A stretch of DNA of 8,377 nt from Victivallales bacterium (lineage in GTDB: Bacteria > Verrucomicrobiota > Lentisphaeria > Victivallales > UBA1829), in the NCBI GenBank assembly GCA_016285335.1, contig JAEEQO010000136.1:1-8377 (forward strand), written 5' to 3'. The translations under genes and the position numbers were made by a program. The stretch's first letter is position 1. The number at the start of each line of letters is the position of its first letter. Positions 1 to 5,714 of the stretch are shown here, piece after piece. Under the pieces are notes generated by a model. It was not told the origin of the DNA and ran no database searches. It saw nothing but the letters and a program-made list of their open reading frames with translations.

Positions 1-1
1 G

Positions 2-115
2 TACAAGGAGGGGACGCCGCACATGATAAAGTCCCTGCGTCTGGTCACGATGAACCCGCTTGACCCGGCACACATGAACACCATTTTCAGAAAGATGGAT
101 TCAGGCGGTCCTTGA
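2..115 (+). CDS. 3' end of an unidentified gene, possibly running into IS remnant
   Basis: This frame is open from the left edge to a TGA at 113-115, about 37 codons. It contains the stretch LVTMNPLDPAHMNTIFRKM. Third codon positions are mostly G or C, as in the real genes nearby, which mildly supports coding. I do not recognise the protein. The last few codons (about 100-115) overlap the point where IS3 homology on the other strand fades. The natural C-terminus may therefore have been replaced by IS sequence, with the stop borrowed from it. The opposite strand is also open across part of this stretch, so a chance ORF is a real alternative. Confidence 0.3.
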   Translation, partial: YKEGTPHMIKSLRLVTMNPLDPAHMNTIFRKMDSGGP

Positions 116-530
116 GCTTGATATCCTCGTATTTCAATGCCCACCAGAAGCGTTCCATTTTGGCGTTGTCACGGCACCGGCCGCGTCCGTCCATGCTGAT
201 GGCGATTCCGTGCTCGGGATGAGGCTCCGACGTGTTGAAATGCGGACGCGGATAGATCGTCCTCAGCCCGGTCTCACGGCGCAGACGCCGCACGCGTTTG
301 TGGTTGACGCGATACCCTCTGCGGTGAAGTTCCCTGGTAATGCGCCGGATTCCGTAAAACGGCGTTTCCGAATAGATTTGCATGATTTCGTCCTTGGCGG
401 TTGCGTCCATGTAGCGTTTGTGAAGGTCTTCGTGCGGTTTGTAGTAATAGCTCGAACGCGGCACGTGAAGCAACTCCAATTGCCTGCTGACGCTCAAATC
501 CTTGAGTTGCGGATTTATCTGGGCTTTTCG
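87..530 (-). pseudogene. IS3-family transposase OrfB, internally deleted and C-terminally truncated
   Basis: OrfB of IS3 elements is the catalytic DDE integrase domain, normally about 270-280 residues; here only about 147 codons remain. The N-terminal part is typical: a SVSRQLELL...RSSYYYKP segment, then the HTH_21-like part ending TPFYGIRRITRELHRRGYRVNHKRVRRL. The family then normally has a YPYLLR-type linker and the two catalytic aspartates. Instead EPHPEHGI joins directly to ISMDGRGRCRDNAKMERFWWALKYED near 200-208. That last block holds the catalytic glutamate (in MERFW), so two of three DDE residues are lost. After KYEDIKLK the sequence departs from the family and stops at 87-89. The only start in the open frame is a TTG at 497. 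The frame continues upstream to about 530, as expected if OrfB was made by -1 frameshifting from OrfA. Confidence 0.85.
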
Positions 531-703
531 ATGTCCAGACCCAACGCCAAGGACACACTTCGCAAAAAGTCGTTCTCTACCTCAAGACGCCCAATCTTTT
601 TCATCAGATCGTCTTCCGTGTACGGCTTCTTCTGTTCGGCTTTCCGTTCCGGCGATGATTTCGGTTCTGGCGGTGGTGTCGTTTTTTTGCGATAGACCGG
701 CAT
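100..703 (-). mobile_element. Decayed IS3-family insertion sequence (remnant)
   Basis: Two minus-strand frames, OrfA-like (515-703) and OrfB-like (87 to about 530), lie in the usual IS3 order with OrfB in the -1 frame relative to OrfA. The element is damaged in three places. The OrfA N-terminus is missing, OrfB has a large internal deletion near 200-208, and OrfB loses homology near 105-115. I see no convincing terminal inverted repeats or target duplication, so both boundaries are approximate. It should not be able to transpose on its own. It lies directly upstream of the biotin operon and points away from it. Confidence 0.8.
515..703 (-). pseudogene. IS3-family OrfA C-terminal fragment (leucine-zipper part)
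   Basis: This 62-codon frame ends MKKIGRLEVENDFLRSVSLALGLD, the coiled-coil/leucine-zipper segment at the OrfA/OrfB junction of IS3 transposases. The normal N-terminal helix-turn-helix that binds the IS ends is absent. The frame is closed by a stop at 719-721, five codons before the ATG at 703, and no good ribosome binding site precedes that ATG. An AAAAG tract on the minus strand (524-528) lies just before the OrfA stop. OrfB is in the -1 frame there, so this is the likely old frameshift site. Proline- and lysine-rich residues before the zipper are probably degraded linker. Confidence 0.7.
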
Positions 704-742
704 ATTGATAACTTTTATTTATCGTTCCATGCTATTTGATTA

Positions 743-772
743 TTTACAGTTTTTGATTGCGCGGACTATATT
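743..772 (+). promoter_or_regulatory. Candidate sigma-70-type promoter for the biotin operon
   Basis: TTTACA at 743-748 and TATATT at 767-772 are separated by 18 bp in an AT-rich gap just upstream of bioD. This is the best -35/-10 pair I can find there and implies a leader of roughly 40 nt. A looser alternative -10 is TATTAT at 769-774. I see no pair of half-sites resembling the BirA operator in this gap, so biotin-dependent control is not shown by the sequence. Assigned by eye only. Confidence 0.4.
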
Positions 773-817
773 ATATGTGCCGATTTAATTCTTTATTCTC
801 ATTTCATGGGGACCAAT

Positions 818-1531
818 ATGGCACATTTCATCTACTTCGTCTCCGGGATCGACACCGGAGTCGGCAAAACAGTCGCGACCGGAGTCATGGCCCGCTGGCT
901 GCTTTGGAGAAACGTCTCCGTTGCTACCGTCAAACTCGTTCAGACCGGATGTCACGGGTTTTCCGAAGACCTTGACATGCACCGTAAGATCATGGGGATT
1001 CCGCCTCTTCCCGAAGACAATGCGGGGCTGACCGCACCCCAGATTTACGATTTCCCCGCATCCCCGCATCTGGCGGCCTCGCTCGAACACCGCACGGTGA
1101 ATACGGATCATATCTCGGATTGTGTCCGACAGGTTTCCGCAAAGTACGAAGTCACGCTGGTCGAAGGCGCGGGCGGTCTGGCTGTCCCGCTCACGGAGAG
1201 TTTTCTGACGGTCGATTTCGCCGCAGCCGAACGCTGGCCTGTCATTCTGGTCTGTTCCGGCAAACTCGGCGCGCTGAACCATGCTCTGCTCTCCATTGAG
1301 GCATTGAAGAACCGAAAGATGAACCTCGCAGGAGTTGTCTACAACTACTGCCCGGAAGCGGACCCGGTCATTGACAAGGATACGCCGCGCATGATCGAAC
1401 AGGCCATGCTGCAATCCTGGTATCCGCCCGCACTCGTCCGCCTCGGCAAATGGGATTCAGCATCAAACGATGCCCGGCTCCCGGATTTCTCACCCATTTT
1501 TCAGGAGACACGGCATGGATTACGCAACTGA
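818..1531 (+). CDS. bioD: ATP-dependent dethiobiotin synthetase
   Basis: BioD uses ATP and CO2/bicarbonate to close the ureido ring of 7,8-diaminopelargonate (DAPA), giving dethiobiotin in the cytosol. The 237-residue protein has the family P-loop GIDTGVGKT at residues 10-18 (Lys17, Thr18). VKLVQTG at 38-44 has Lys39, matching the substrate-binding lysine of the KPVASG segment in E. coli BioD. EGAGGLAVPL starting at Glu116 is the second conserved nucleotide/Mg motif. I chose the ATG at 818 because GGGGA lies five bases upstream and MAHFIYFVSG fits the family N-terminus; an in-frame ATG at 806 has no such site. Length is close to the usual ~225. It is the first gene of the operon and overlaps bioA by 17 nt. 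Confidence 0.93.
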   Translation: MAHFIYFVSGIDTGVGKTVATGVMARWLLWRNVSVATVKLVQTGCHGFSEDLDMHRKIMGIPPLPEDNAGLTAPQIYDFPASPHLAASLEHRTVNTDHISDCVRQVSAKYEVTLVEGAGGLAVPLTESFLTVDFAAAERWPVILVCSGKLGALNHALLSIEALKNRKMNLAGVVYNYCPEADPVIDKDTPRMIEQAMLQSWYPPALVRLGKWDSASNDARLPDFSPIFQETRHGLRN

Positions 1532-2765
1532 CCGCGCCAACATCTGGCATCCGTACGCATCCGCCGTAACACCTCCGCCAGTGCTTGGGGCATCCGCCTC
1601 GGACGGAGCCTGCATCGTACTCGACGACGGAACACGGCTCATCGACGGCATTTCCTCCTGGTGGTGTGCCGCGCATGGACACAGCAGCCCGGCTGTCGTA
1701 CAGGCGATTCAATCGCAGGCATCGAAGCTCCCTCATGTGATGTTCGCCGGGTTCACGCATAAACCTGCCATGGAACTCGCCGAACGTCTCAATCAACTCA
1801 TGCCGTCCGGCCTGAACCGCTATTTCTACGCCGACTCCGGCTCCATTGCCGTGGAGTGCGCGTTGAAAATGGCCATCCAGTACCAGTCTGCCGTCGGGCA
1901 TCTGCACCGCTGTCGCATCGCCGCACTGAAGGGCGGATACCACGGAGACACACTCGGGGCGATGTCCGTGAGCGATCCGGGCGGCATGCACAGAATTTTC
2001 CGGGGTGTACTCCCGGAACAGTTTTTCGCAGAACGTCCCGCGTGCCGTTTTGACGGCGACTGGGCCGATGCCGACTTCGCCTCAATGGAATCCCTTCTGG
2101 ACAGACACTCCGACGAACTTGCCGCTGTTATCGTCGAACCTATTTTCCAGGGGGCGAATGCAATGTGGTTCTACCACCCGGAATACCTTCGCAAGCTCCG
2201 CGCGGCGTGCACGGAACGCGGCATCCTGCTGATTTTCGACGAAATCGCCACGGGATTCGGGCGAACCGGCAGGCTTTTCGCCTCGGAATATGCCGGAGTC
2301 CAGCCCGATATCATGACGATCGGCAAGGCTCTGACCGCCGGGACGATTTCGCTTGCGGTCGCCGCCGCATCGGATCGGGTCGCGGCTCCGATTCAGGCGT
2401 TTCTCCATGGTCCGACCTTCATGGCAAACCCGCTTGCGTGCGCCGCCGCATGCGCCTCGCTTGATCTGCTGAGTTCCTACGATTGGAAATCCGAGGTCAA
2501 TCGCATTGAATCCCGCCTGAAAGCCAATCTCGCATCCTGCCGGACCTGTGCCAATGTGCGGGATGTCCGTGTCCTCGGAGCTATCGGAGCGCTGGAGGTC
2601 GACCGCATACCCGATCCCGAAACCACGCGGAAAATCGTGCTGGAAACCGGGGTCTGGCTGCGTCCGTACGATCACTTCATCTATACGATGCCGCCGTTTG
2701 TCACGGATGATGCCGCGCTGGACCGGATCGCATCCGCCATGAGGATTCTTGCCGATGCCGTCTGA
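1515..2765 (+). CDS. bioA: Adenosylmethionine-8-amino-7-oxononanoate aminotransferase (DAPA aminotransferase)
   Basis: BioA is a PLP-dependent class III aminotransferase that converts KAPA to DAPA, normally with S-adenosylmethionine as amino donor. The 416-residue protein shows IWHPYAS near the N-terminus, SSWWCAAHGH with SSWW at 47-50 (substrate-pocket tryptophans), DEIATGFGRTG starting at Asp242 (binds the PLP ring nitrogen), and IGKALTAG with Lys271 as the Schiff-base lysine. Asp242 and Lys271 fall three positions before their E. coli equivalents, so the protein is full length. The ATG at 1515 is chosen over an in-frame ATG at 1470 because AGGAGA lies seven bases upstream and homology begins there. 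Its first 17 nt lie inside bioD and its last 11 inside bioWF, which implies translational coupling. Confidence 0.95.
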   Translation: MDYATDRANIWHPYASAVTPPPVLGASASDGACIVLDDGTRLIDGISSWWCAAHGHSSPAVVQAIQSQASKLPHVMFAGFTHKPAMELAERLNQLMPSGLNRYFYADSGSIAVECALKMAIQYQSAVGHLHRCRIAALKGGYHGDTLGAMSVSDPGGMHRIFRGVLPEQFFAERPACRFDGDWADADFASMESLLDRHSDELAAVIVEPIFQGANAMWFYHPEYLRKLRAACTERGILLIFDEIATGFGRTGRLFASEYAGVQPDIMTIGKALTAGTISLAVAAASDRVAAPIQAFLHGPTFMANPLACAAACASLDLLSSYDWKSEVNRIESRLKANLASCRTCANVRDVRVLGAIGALEVDRIPDPETTRKIVLETGVWLRPYDHFIYTMPPFVTDDAALDRIASAMRILADAV

Positions 2766-4695
2766 TTGCTTCTCCCTCAAAATGCGGGCTTCCCTCGGCA
2801 TGCGCCACATCTCCGGCGCAGAGAAGATCATCGAACCGGATGCCATTCCCGCCCATCTTCAGGCTTTGCTCGAACGCGCCATGCATCACGCAAACGGCGA
2901 ACCGGATTTCGTCAATTTCAAACTTGAGCGGATTCCGGCGGATTCCATCCTGCATCTGAACGCTCTTCCCGTCCGTTCGCTTACAGCCGACACGCCGGAA
3001 GCCGGTCTGGAACTGATGCGCGGTCTGCTCGATTCGCTCGGGATCAATCGCGCAAGGGAAATTGTCGAACTTCTCAGGAAGACACACGGCATGCGCGGCG
3101 CTGTCCTGCTGGATGCCGACACGCTCGAACACCTCGAACCCGACCCGGAACGAGGCGTTCGCGCCACGATGATGGATTCGGCGGAATCCGGTTCGGGCGC
3201 ACATTGTTCGCCATGCAAGAATCATTATGCCGAGGCTATGGTTCTGGCGGCCAAGGTTGCGAATGCACCGGGCATCGTTGCCGAACTCTGCATTTCCGAT
3301 GATCCCGATTATGTAACCGGATATATCGCATCGAAAACGCTTGGTTACGTTCGGATATCTCCGCTGAAACTGCCGGGGGCTCCTTTCGGCGGACGCATTT
3401 TCCTGTATCGCGGGCCGCATGAAAACATCTCCGGTACAATCGCATTCCTGGAGAAACAGCCTGTCCTCGTTCACGGTATTCCTCCGCATCCCCAATCGTC
3501 AAATCCATCTGACACCCCCGATTCGAATGAACGCATTCGTACTGCGATCAGAAATCTGCACGACCGCAACCTGCATCGAACAGAGGAAGTTTTCGTATCT
3601 CCCGCGTCTTCCAGCGTAACGCTTCACGGACACGATACGCTGATGTTCGCTTCCAACGACTATTTGGACCTTGCAAACGATCCGCGCGTGAAGGATGCCG
3701 CTGTCGAAGCCGTCCGGAAATATGGCGCAGGCACAGGCGGCTCCCGCCTCACGACCGGCACGCAGACGATTCACAAGGAACTCGAACACGCTCTTGCCGA
3801 GTTCAAATGCACGGAGAATGCGATTACCTTCGCTACGGGCTTCGCCGCGAATTCCGGCGTGATTCCCGCGCTCTGCTCCCGTTCCGATGTCATTTTCAGC
3901 GATGAACTCAATCATGCCAGCATCATCGACGGCTGCCGCCTCAGCGGAGCACGGATCGTCGTTTATCGCCACAACGATATGCGTGATCTGGAGCGGAAGA
4001 TCGCGGCGTGTACGCCTTGCACCGGACTCGTTGTCTCCGACGCGGTCTTCAGCATGGACGGGGATGTTGTTAATCTCCCGGAATTCCTCGGCCTGGCCCG
4101 CCGATACCATCTTTTCTCCATGATCGATGAAGCGCACGCCACAGGTGTCGTCGGCCCCGGAGGACATGGCGTGCTTTCCCTGTTTCCGGGGCTTGATCTG
4201 CGCCCGGACATCCTCATGGGGACGCTCAGCAAGGCGCTCGGTTCCGAGGGCGGCTTCGTCTGCGCCTCCCGTGAGATGACGGATTATCTGCGGAACAAAG
4301 CGCGTTCGTACATTTTTTCGACCGCTCCGGCTCCGGCATCGGCGGGCGCGGCTCTCGCGGCAATCAGAATCGTCATGAACGAGCCGGAACGAGTTACCCG
4401 GCTTCAACACAATGTCGCGTTTTTCCTGGAACAGCTTCACGGGCTCGGCATCCATGCACGGACCGAATCCGCCATCGTCCCTATTGTTGTTGGAAACAGC
4501 GCCCGCGCGCTCGCCGCGGCGAAAAGACTTCGGGAGGCAGGCATCTTCGTTTCCCCGATCCGGTATCCGAGCGTACCGGAGAATGCGGCCCGATTGCGTC
4601 TGACCGTCATGGCATCCCATAAGGAATCCGAACTCATTTTCTGCGCGGAAGCCCTTGCGGAAGCTGTTTCTGTTGATTTTTGCAGGCTAACCTGA
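2755..4695 (+). CDS. bioWF: Bifunctional BioWF: pimeloyl-CoA synthetase (BioW) fused to KAPA synthase (BioF)
   Basis: This single 646-residue frame carries two consecutive biotin enzymes. Residues ~8-250 are BioW (6-carboxyhexanoate-CoA ligase), which makes pimeloyl-CoA from pimelate, ATP and CoA. It shows MRASLGMRHISGAEKI, MRGAVLLD, VAELCISDDPDYVTGYIASK (Asp182, Asp183, Asp185) and a closing LEKQPVLV, all collinear with B. subtilis BioW. A Ser/Pro/Asn-rich linker follows. Residues ~259-646 (about 388, a normal BioF length) are KAPA synthase, a PLP alpha-oxoamine synthase joining pimeloyl-CoA and L-alanine. Key sites are SNDYLDL, GAGTGGSRLTTG, NHASIIDG (His387, stacks on PLP), DEAH at 458-461 (Asp458) and TLSKALG with Lys493 as PLP lysine. 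The ATG at 2755 is preferred because GAGG lies ten bases upstream; a TTG at 2749 is the alternative. No frameshift or stop separates the halves. Confidence 0.93.
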   Translation: MPSDCFSLKMRASLGMRHISGAEKIIEPDAIPAHLQALLERAMHHANGEPDFVNFKLERIPADSILHLNALPVRSLTADTPEAGLELMRGLLDSLGINRAREIVELLRKTHGMRGAVLLDADTLEHLEPDPERGVRATMMDSAESGSGAHCSPCKNHYAEAMVLAAKVANAPGIVAELCISDDPDYVTGYIASKTLGYVRISPLKLPGAPFGGRIFLYRGPHENISGTIAFLEKQPVLVHGIPPHPQSSNPSDTPDSNERIRTAIRNLHDRNLHRTEEVFVSPASSSVTLHGHDTLMFASNDYLDLANDPRVKDAAVEAVRKYGAGTGGSRLTTGTQTIHKELEHALAEFKCTENAITFATGFAANSGVIPALCSRSDVIFSDELNHASIIDGCRLSGARIVVYRHNDMRDLERKIAACTPCTGLVVSDAVFSMDGDVVNLPEFLGLARRYHLFSMIDEAHATGVVGPGGHGVLSLFPGLDLRPDILMGTLSKALGSEGGFVCASREMTDYLRNKARSYIFSTAPAPASAGAALAAIRIVMNEPERVTRLQHNVAFFLEQLHGLGIHARTESAIVPIVVGNSARALAAAKRLREAGIFVSPIRYPSVPENAARLRLTVMASHKESELIFCAEALAEAVSVDFCRLT

Positions 4696-4897
4696 GTTGC
4701 CTGACTCCTTGTGATTGCTTTTCAGCGTATGGGTGAAAAGCCACCGAAATCCCATTGGCAGAGGTGCTCTGAAGTCAATCATGGAGACATTGAGCGCCTC
4801 AAAAATTGGTCTTCGGCGGCTTTTTGCGTCTGGACAAAGTCCAACTGGTAATATTTGTTGTAGACCGGCAATGAGATTCGAGGTCCGCGTCTTTCCG
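4696..4897. other. Intergenic stretch without a convincing gene
   Basis: This is about 200 bp between the bioWF stop and the right-end tip of the IS200 element. No strong terminator follows bioWF here; the only clear small palindrome, at 4759-4771 (CAGAG/CTCTG), has no T-run. A minus-strand frame ending at 4779 contains VYNKYYQLDFVQTQKAAEDQF and could be the tail of a gene interrupted by the IS, but I do not recognise it. The plus strand is also open across this stretch. Confidence 0.5.
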
Positions 4898-4910
4898 GAT
4901 TGCAATCAAA

Positions 4911-4931
4911 ACCACCAGCTGAGCTGGTGGT
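4911..4931. repeat. IS200 right-end subterminal hairpin
   Basis: ACCACCAGCT (4911-4920) and AGCTGGTGGT (4922-4931) form a perfect 10-bp stem around a single central G, so in practice the loop would be about five bases (CTGAG). Imperfect hairpins at this place are the TnpA recognition structure of IS200/IS605 ends. In the minus direction the hairpin is followed by TTTT, so it may also end tnpA transcription. Confidence 0.8.
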
Positions 4932-4939
4932 ATGCACTG

Positions 4940-5090
4940 CGCCTAGAAGGCGATAGTACTGGCGGCCCGACACGGGCCCTGAATGGACTGCCAGTCGCAT
5001 TCCCTTCACGAGCCGCCGCTAAAGCGGCCCATGAGTTTGTTTTTGTTGTTATGAACCAGTTCGAGGTCTAGAGGATTCGTCTTCTAGACC
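4940..5090 (-). ncRNA. Highly structured 3' tail of the IS200 element (possible RNA or DNA structure)
   Basis: Four stem-loops lie between the tnpA stop and the right-end hairpin. From the tnpA side: 5065-5074/5081-5090 (core GGTCTAGA/TCTAGACC, 8 bp plus one G-T and one G-C pair), 5015-5019/5024-5028 (GCCGC/GCGGC with a TAAA loop), a two-tier stem with outer arms 4958-4963/4990-4995 (ACTGGC/GCCAGT) enclosing inner arms 4964-4969/4973-4978 (GGCCCG/CGGGCC), and 4940-4944/4948-4952 (CGCCT/AGGCG). The block lies downstream of tnpA in its reading direction, so it would be its 3' UTR. I recall comparable structured tails in other IS200-like elements, but no function is shown here. The type is a best guess; it could act only as folded DNA. 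Confidence 0.45.
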
Positions 5091-5096
5091 CCTTTT
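5065..5096 (+). terminator. Weak terminator-like hairpin facing the biotin operon
   Basis: The stem GGTCTAGA (5065-5072) / TCTAGACC (5083-5090), extended by two inner pairs, is followed on the plus strand by CCTTTT. It could stop plus-strand transcripts leaving the biotin operon or running into tnpA antisense. The U-run is short and interrupted, so efficiency is doubtful. It is the same structure as the first stem of the IS200 tail read from the other strand. Confidence 0.3.
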
Positions 5097-5101
5097 CTGC
5101 C

Positions 5102-5572
5102 TTACTTATTCTTGCCACCCGTAAACGGGTCAATGTATTCTTTGAAGGTCATTTGTTCATACGCCTCATCCTCGTCCAGTTGATGGCGGATGTATTCCTC
5201 GATTGCCTTTTTGTTGGCCCCCACCGTACTCACGAAGTATCCCCGACACCAGAAGTGCCGGTTTCCATATTTGTACTTCAGGTTCGCATGACGGTCGAAT
5301 ATCATCAGAGAACTTTTTCCCTTCAGATACCCCATGAACTGCGACACGCTCAAGTTCGGTGGGATACTCACCAGCATGTGGATGTGATCCGGACATGCGT
5401 TCGCTTCCAGAATCTCCACCTTCTTCTGCTCGCACAGCGTCCGGAGGATTTTCCCGATGCTCACTTTGATCTTACCGTACACAGCCTGTCGACGAAATTT
5501 CGGCGCAAATACGATATGGTACTTGCAATTCCATCGGGTGTGTGATAAACTATCTGTGTTGTCTTTTGGCAT
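5102..5572 (-). CDS. tnpA: IS200/IS605-family Y1 (HUH) transposase TnpA
   Basis: TnpA excises and integrates the element as single-stranded DNA through a 5'-phosphotyrosine link. The 156-residue protein has the normal length (about 150) and a full motif set. It has the N-terminal HTRWNCKYHIVFAPKFRR, the HUH metal motif DHIHMLVS with His63 and His65, the FMGYLKGKSS segment, GNRHFWCRGYFVSTVG, and EEYIRHQ with nucleophile Tyr127 and Gln131. The ATG at 5572 is chosen because AGAGG lies about eight bases upstream and family homology starts there. A longer in-frame start at 5632 would put 20 unlike residues in front and would lie inside the structured leader. No frameshift or missing catalytic residue is seen. 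It is convergent with the biotin operon. Confidence 0.93.
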   Translation of the reverse strand: MPKDNTDSLSHTRWNCKYHIVFAPKFRRQAVYGKIKVSIGKILRTLCEQKKVEILEANACPDHIHMLVSIPPNLSVSQFMGYLKGKSSLMIFDRHANLKYKYGNRHFWCRGYFVSTVGANKKAIEEYIRHQLDEDEAYEQMTFKEYIDPFTGGKNK

Positions 5573-5578
5573 TGTTGG

Positions 5579-5637
5579 GCCTCTTGGGTTACTTTGGGCT
5601 TTGACCGGCAGTCTAAGCTTAATGTACTCCAAGAGGC
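5579..5637 (-). promoter_or_regulatory. tnpA leader stem-loop hiding the ribosome binding site
   Basis: On the minus strand GCCTCTTGG (5637-5629) is exactly complementary to CCAAGAGGC (5587-5579), and the second arm contains the AAGAGG ribosome binding site of tnpA. A smaller internal stem (GCTT-GAC with GTC-AAGC, about 5597-5619) can form within the loop. IS200 of Salmonella is known to repress its transposase with a leader stem-loop that occludes the start region, so the same role is inferred here. The arms are perfect 9-mers about 41 nt apart, which is unlikely by chance at this exact site. Confidence 0.7.
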
Positions 5638-5649
5638 TTTTCTGCGCAA
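5621..5649 (-). promoter_or_regulatory. Weak candidate promoter for tnpA
   Basis: On the minus strand TTGCGC (5649-5644) and TACATT (5626-5621) are spaced by exactly 17 bp. Matches to consensus are modest (3 of 6 and 4 of 6). A transcript from here would begin near 5614 and so lack the upstream arm of the leader hairpin, unlike read-through transcripts. Assigned by eye and uncertain. Confidence 0.25.
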
Positions 5650-5676
5650 CTTGAATCTGAAGTTTTTTCGGCTACT

Positions 5677-5701
5677 TACCGGCTGAGCCGGTAGTTTTTT
5701 T
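5677..5701 (+). terminator. IS200 left-end hairpin with U-run (terminator-like on plus strand)
   Basis: TACCGGCT (5677-5684) and AGCCGGTA (5686-5693) form an 8-bp stem around one G, then AG and seven Ts (5695-5701) on the plus strand. It is the left-end counterpart of the hairpin at 4911-4931, with the same CTGAG centre, so its main role is presumably TnpA recognition. Read on the plus strand it has the layout of an intrinsic terminator and would stop transcripts coming through from the biotin operon. Confidence 0.6.
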
Positions 5702-5714
5702 GACCTAAAGGTGT

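Larger units (their letters stand above)
4898..5702 (-). mobile_element. IS200-type (IS200/IS605 family, tnpA-only) insertion sequence
   Basis: The element holds one complete Y1/HUH transposase, no tnpB or iscB, and a subterminal hairpin outside the gene at each end: 4911-4931 on the right-end side and 5677-5693 on the left-end side. Such elements move as single-stranded DNA and make neither inverted repeats nor target duplications; none is visible here. Both hairpins share the centre GCTGAGC. The boundaries are estimates: one end near the palindrome GATTGCAATC (4898-4907), the other just past the A-run in the minus strand (5695-5701). It sits between the convergent biotin and ABC operons. 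All required parts look intact, so it may be active. Confidence 0.8.

Noticed and set aside
210..695. 161-codon plus-strand frame across the IS3 remnant
   Set aside because: The opposite strand carries unmistakable IS3 OrfA and OrfB motifs over the same bases.
707..723. GATAA/TTATC inverted repeat upstream of bioD as a possible operator
   Set aside because: The arms are only five bases in AT-rich DNA and resemble no biotin-regulator site I know. It is also upstream of the likely -35.
751..760. TTTTGATTGC, identical to the outer edge of the IS200 right end (4902-4911, minus strand)
   Set aside because: There is no hairpin beside it, and a single 10-base AT-rich match is weak evidence for a solo IS end.
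2082..3495. Long minus-strand frames opposite bioA and bioWF
   Set aside because: These are shadows of well-supported biotin genes with no recognisable motifs or ribosome binding sites.
4759..4771. CAGAG/CTCTG palindrome after bioWF as a terminator
   Set aside because: The stem is only five base pairs and no T-run follows on either strand.
4715..5071. 118-codon plus-strand frame across the IS200 right end
   Set aside because: It runs through the right-end hairpin and the structured tail, has no good ribosome binding site, and matches no family I know. The palindromes keep several frames open.
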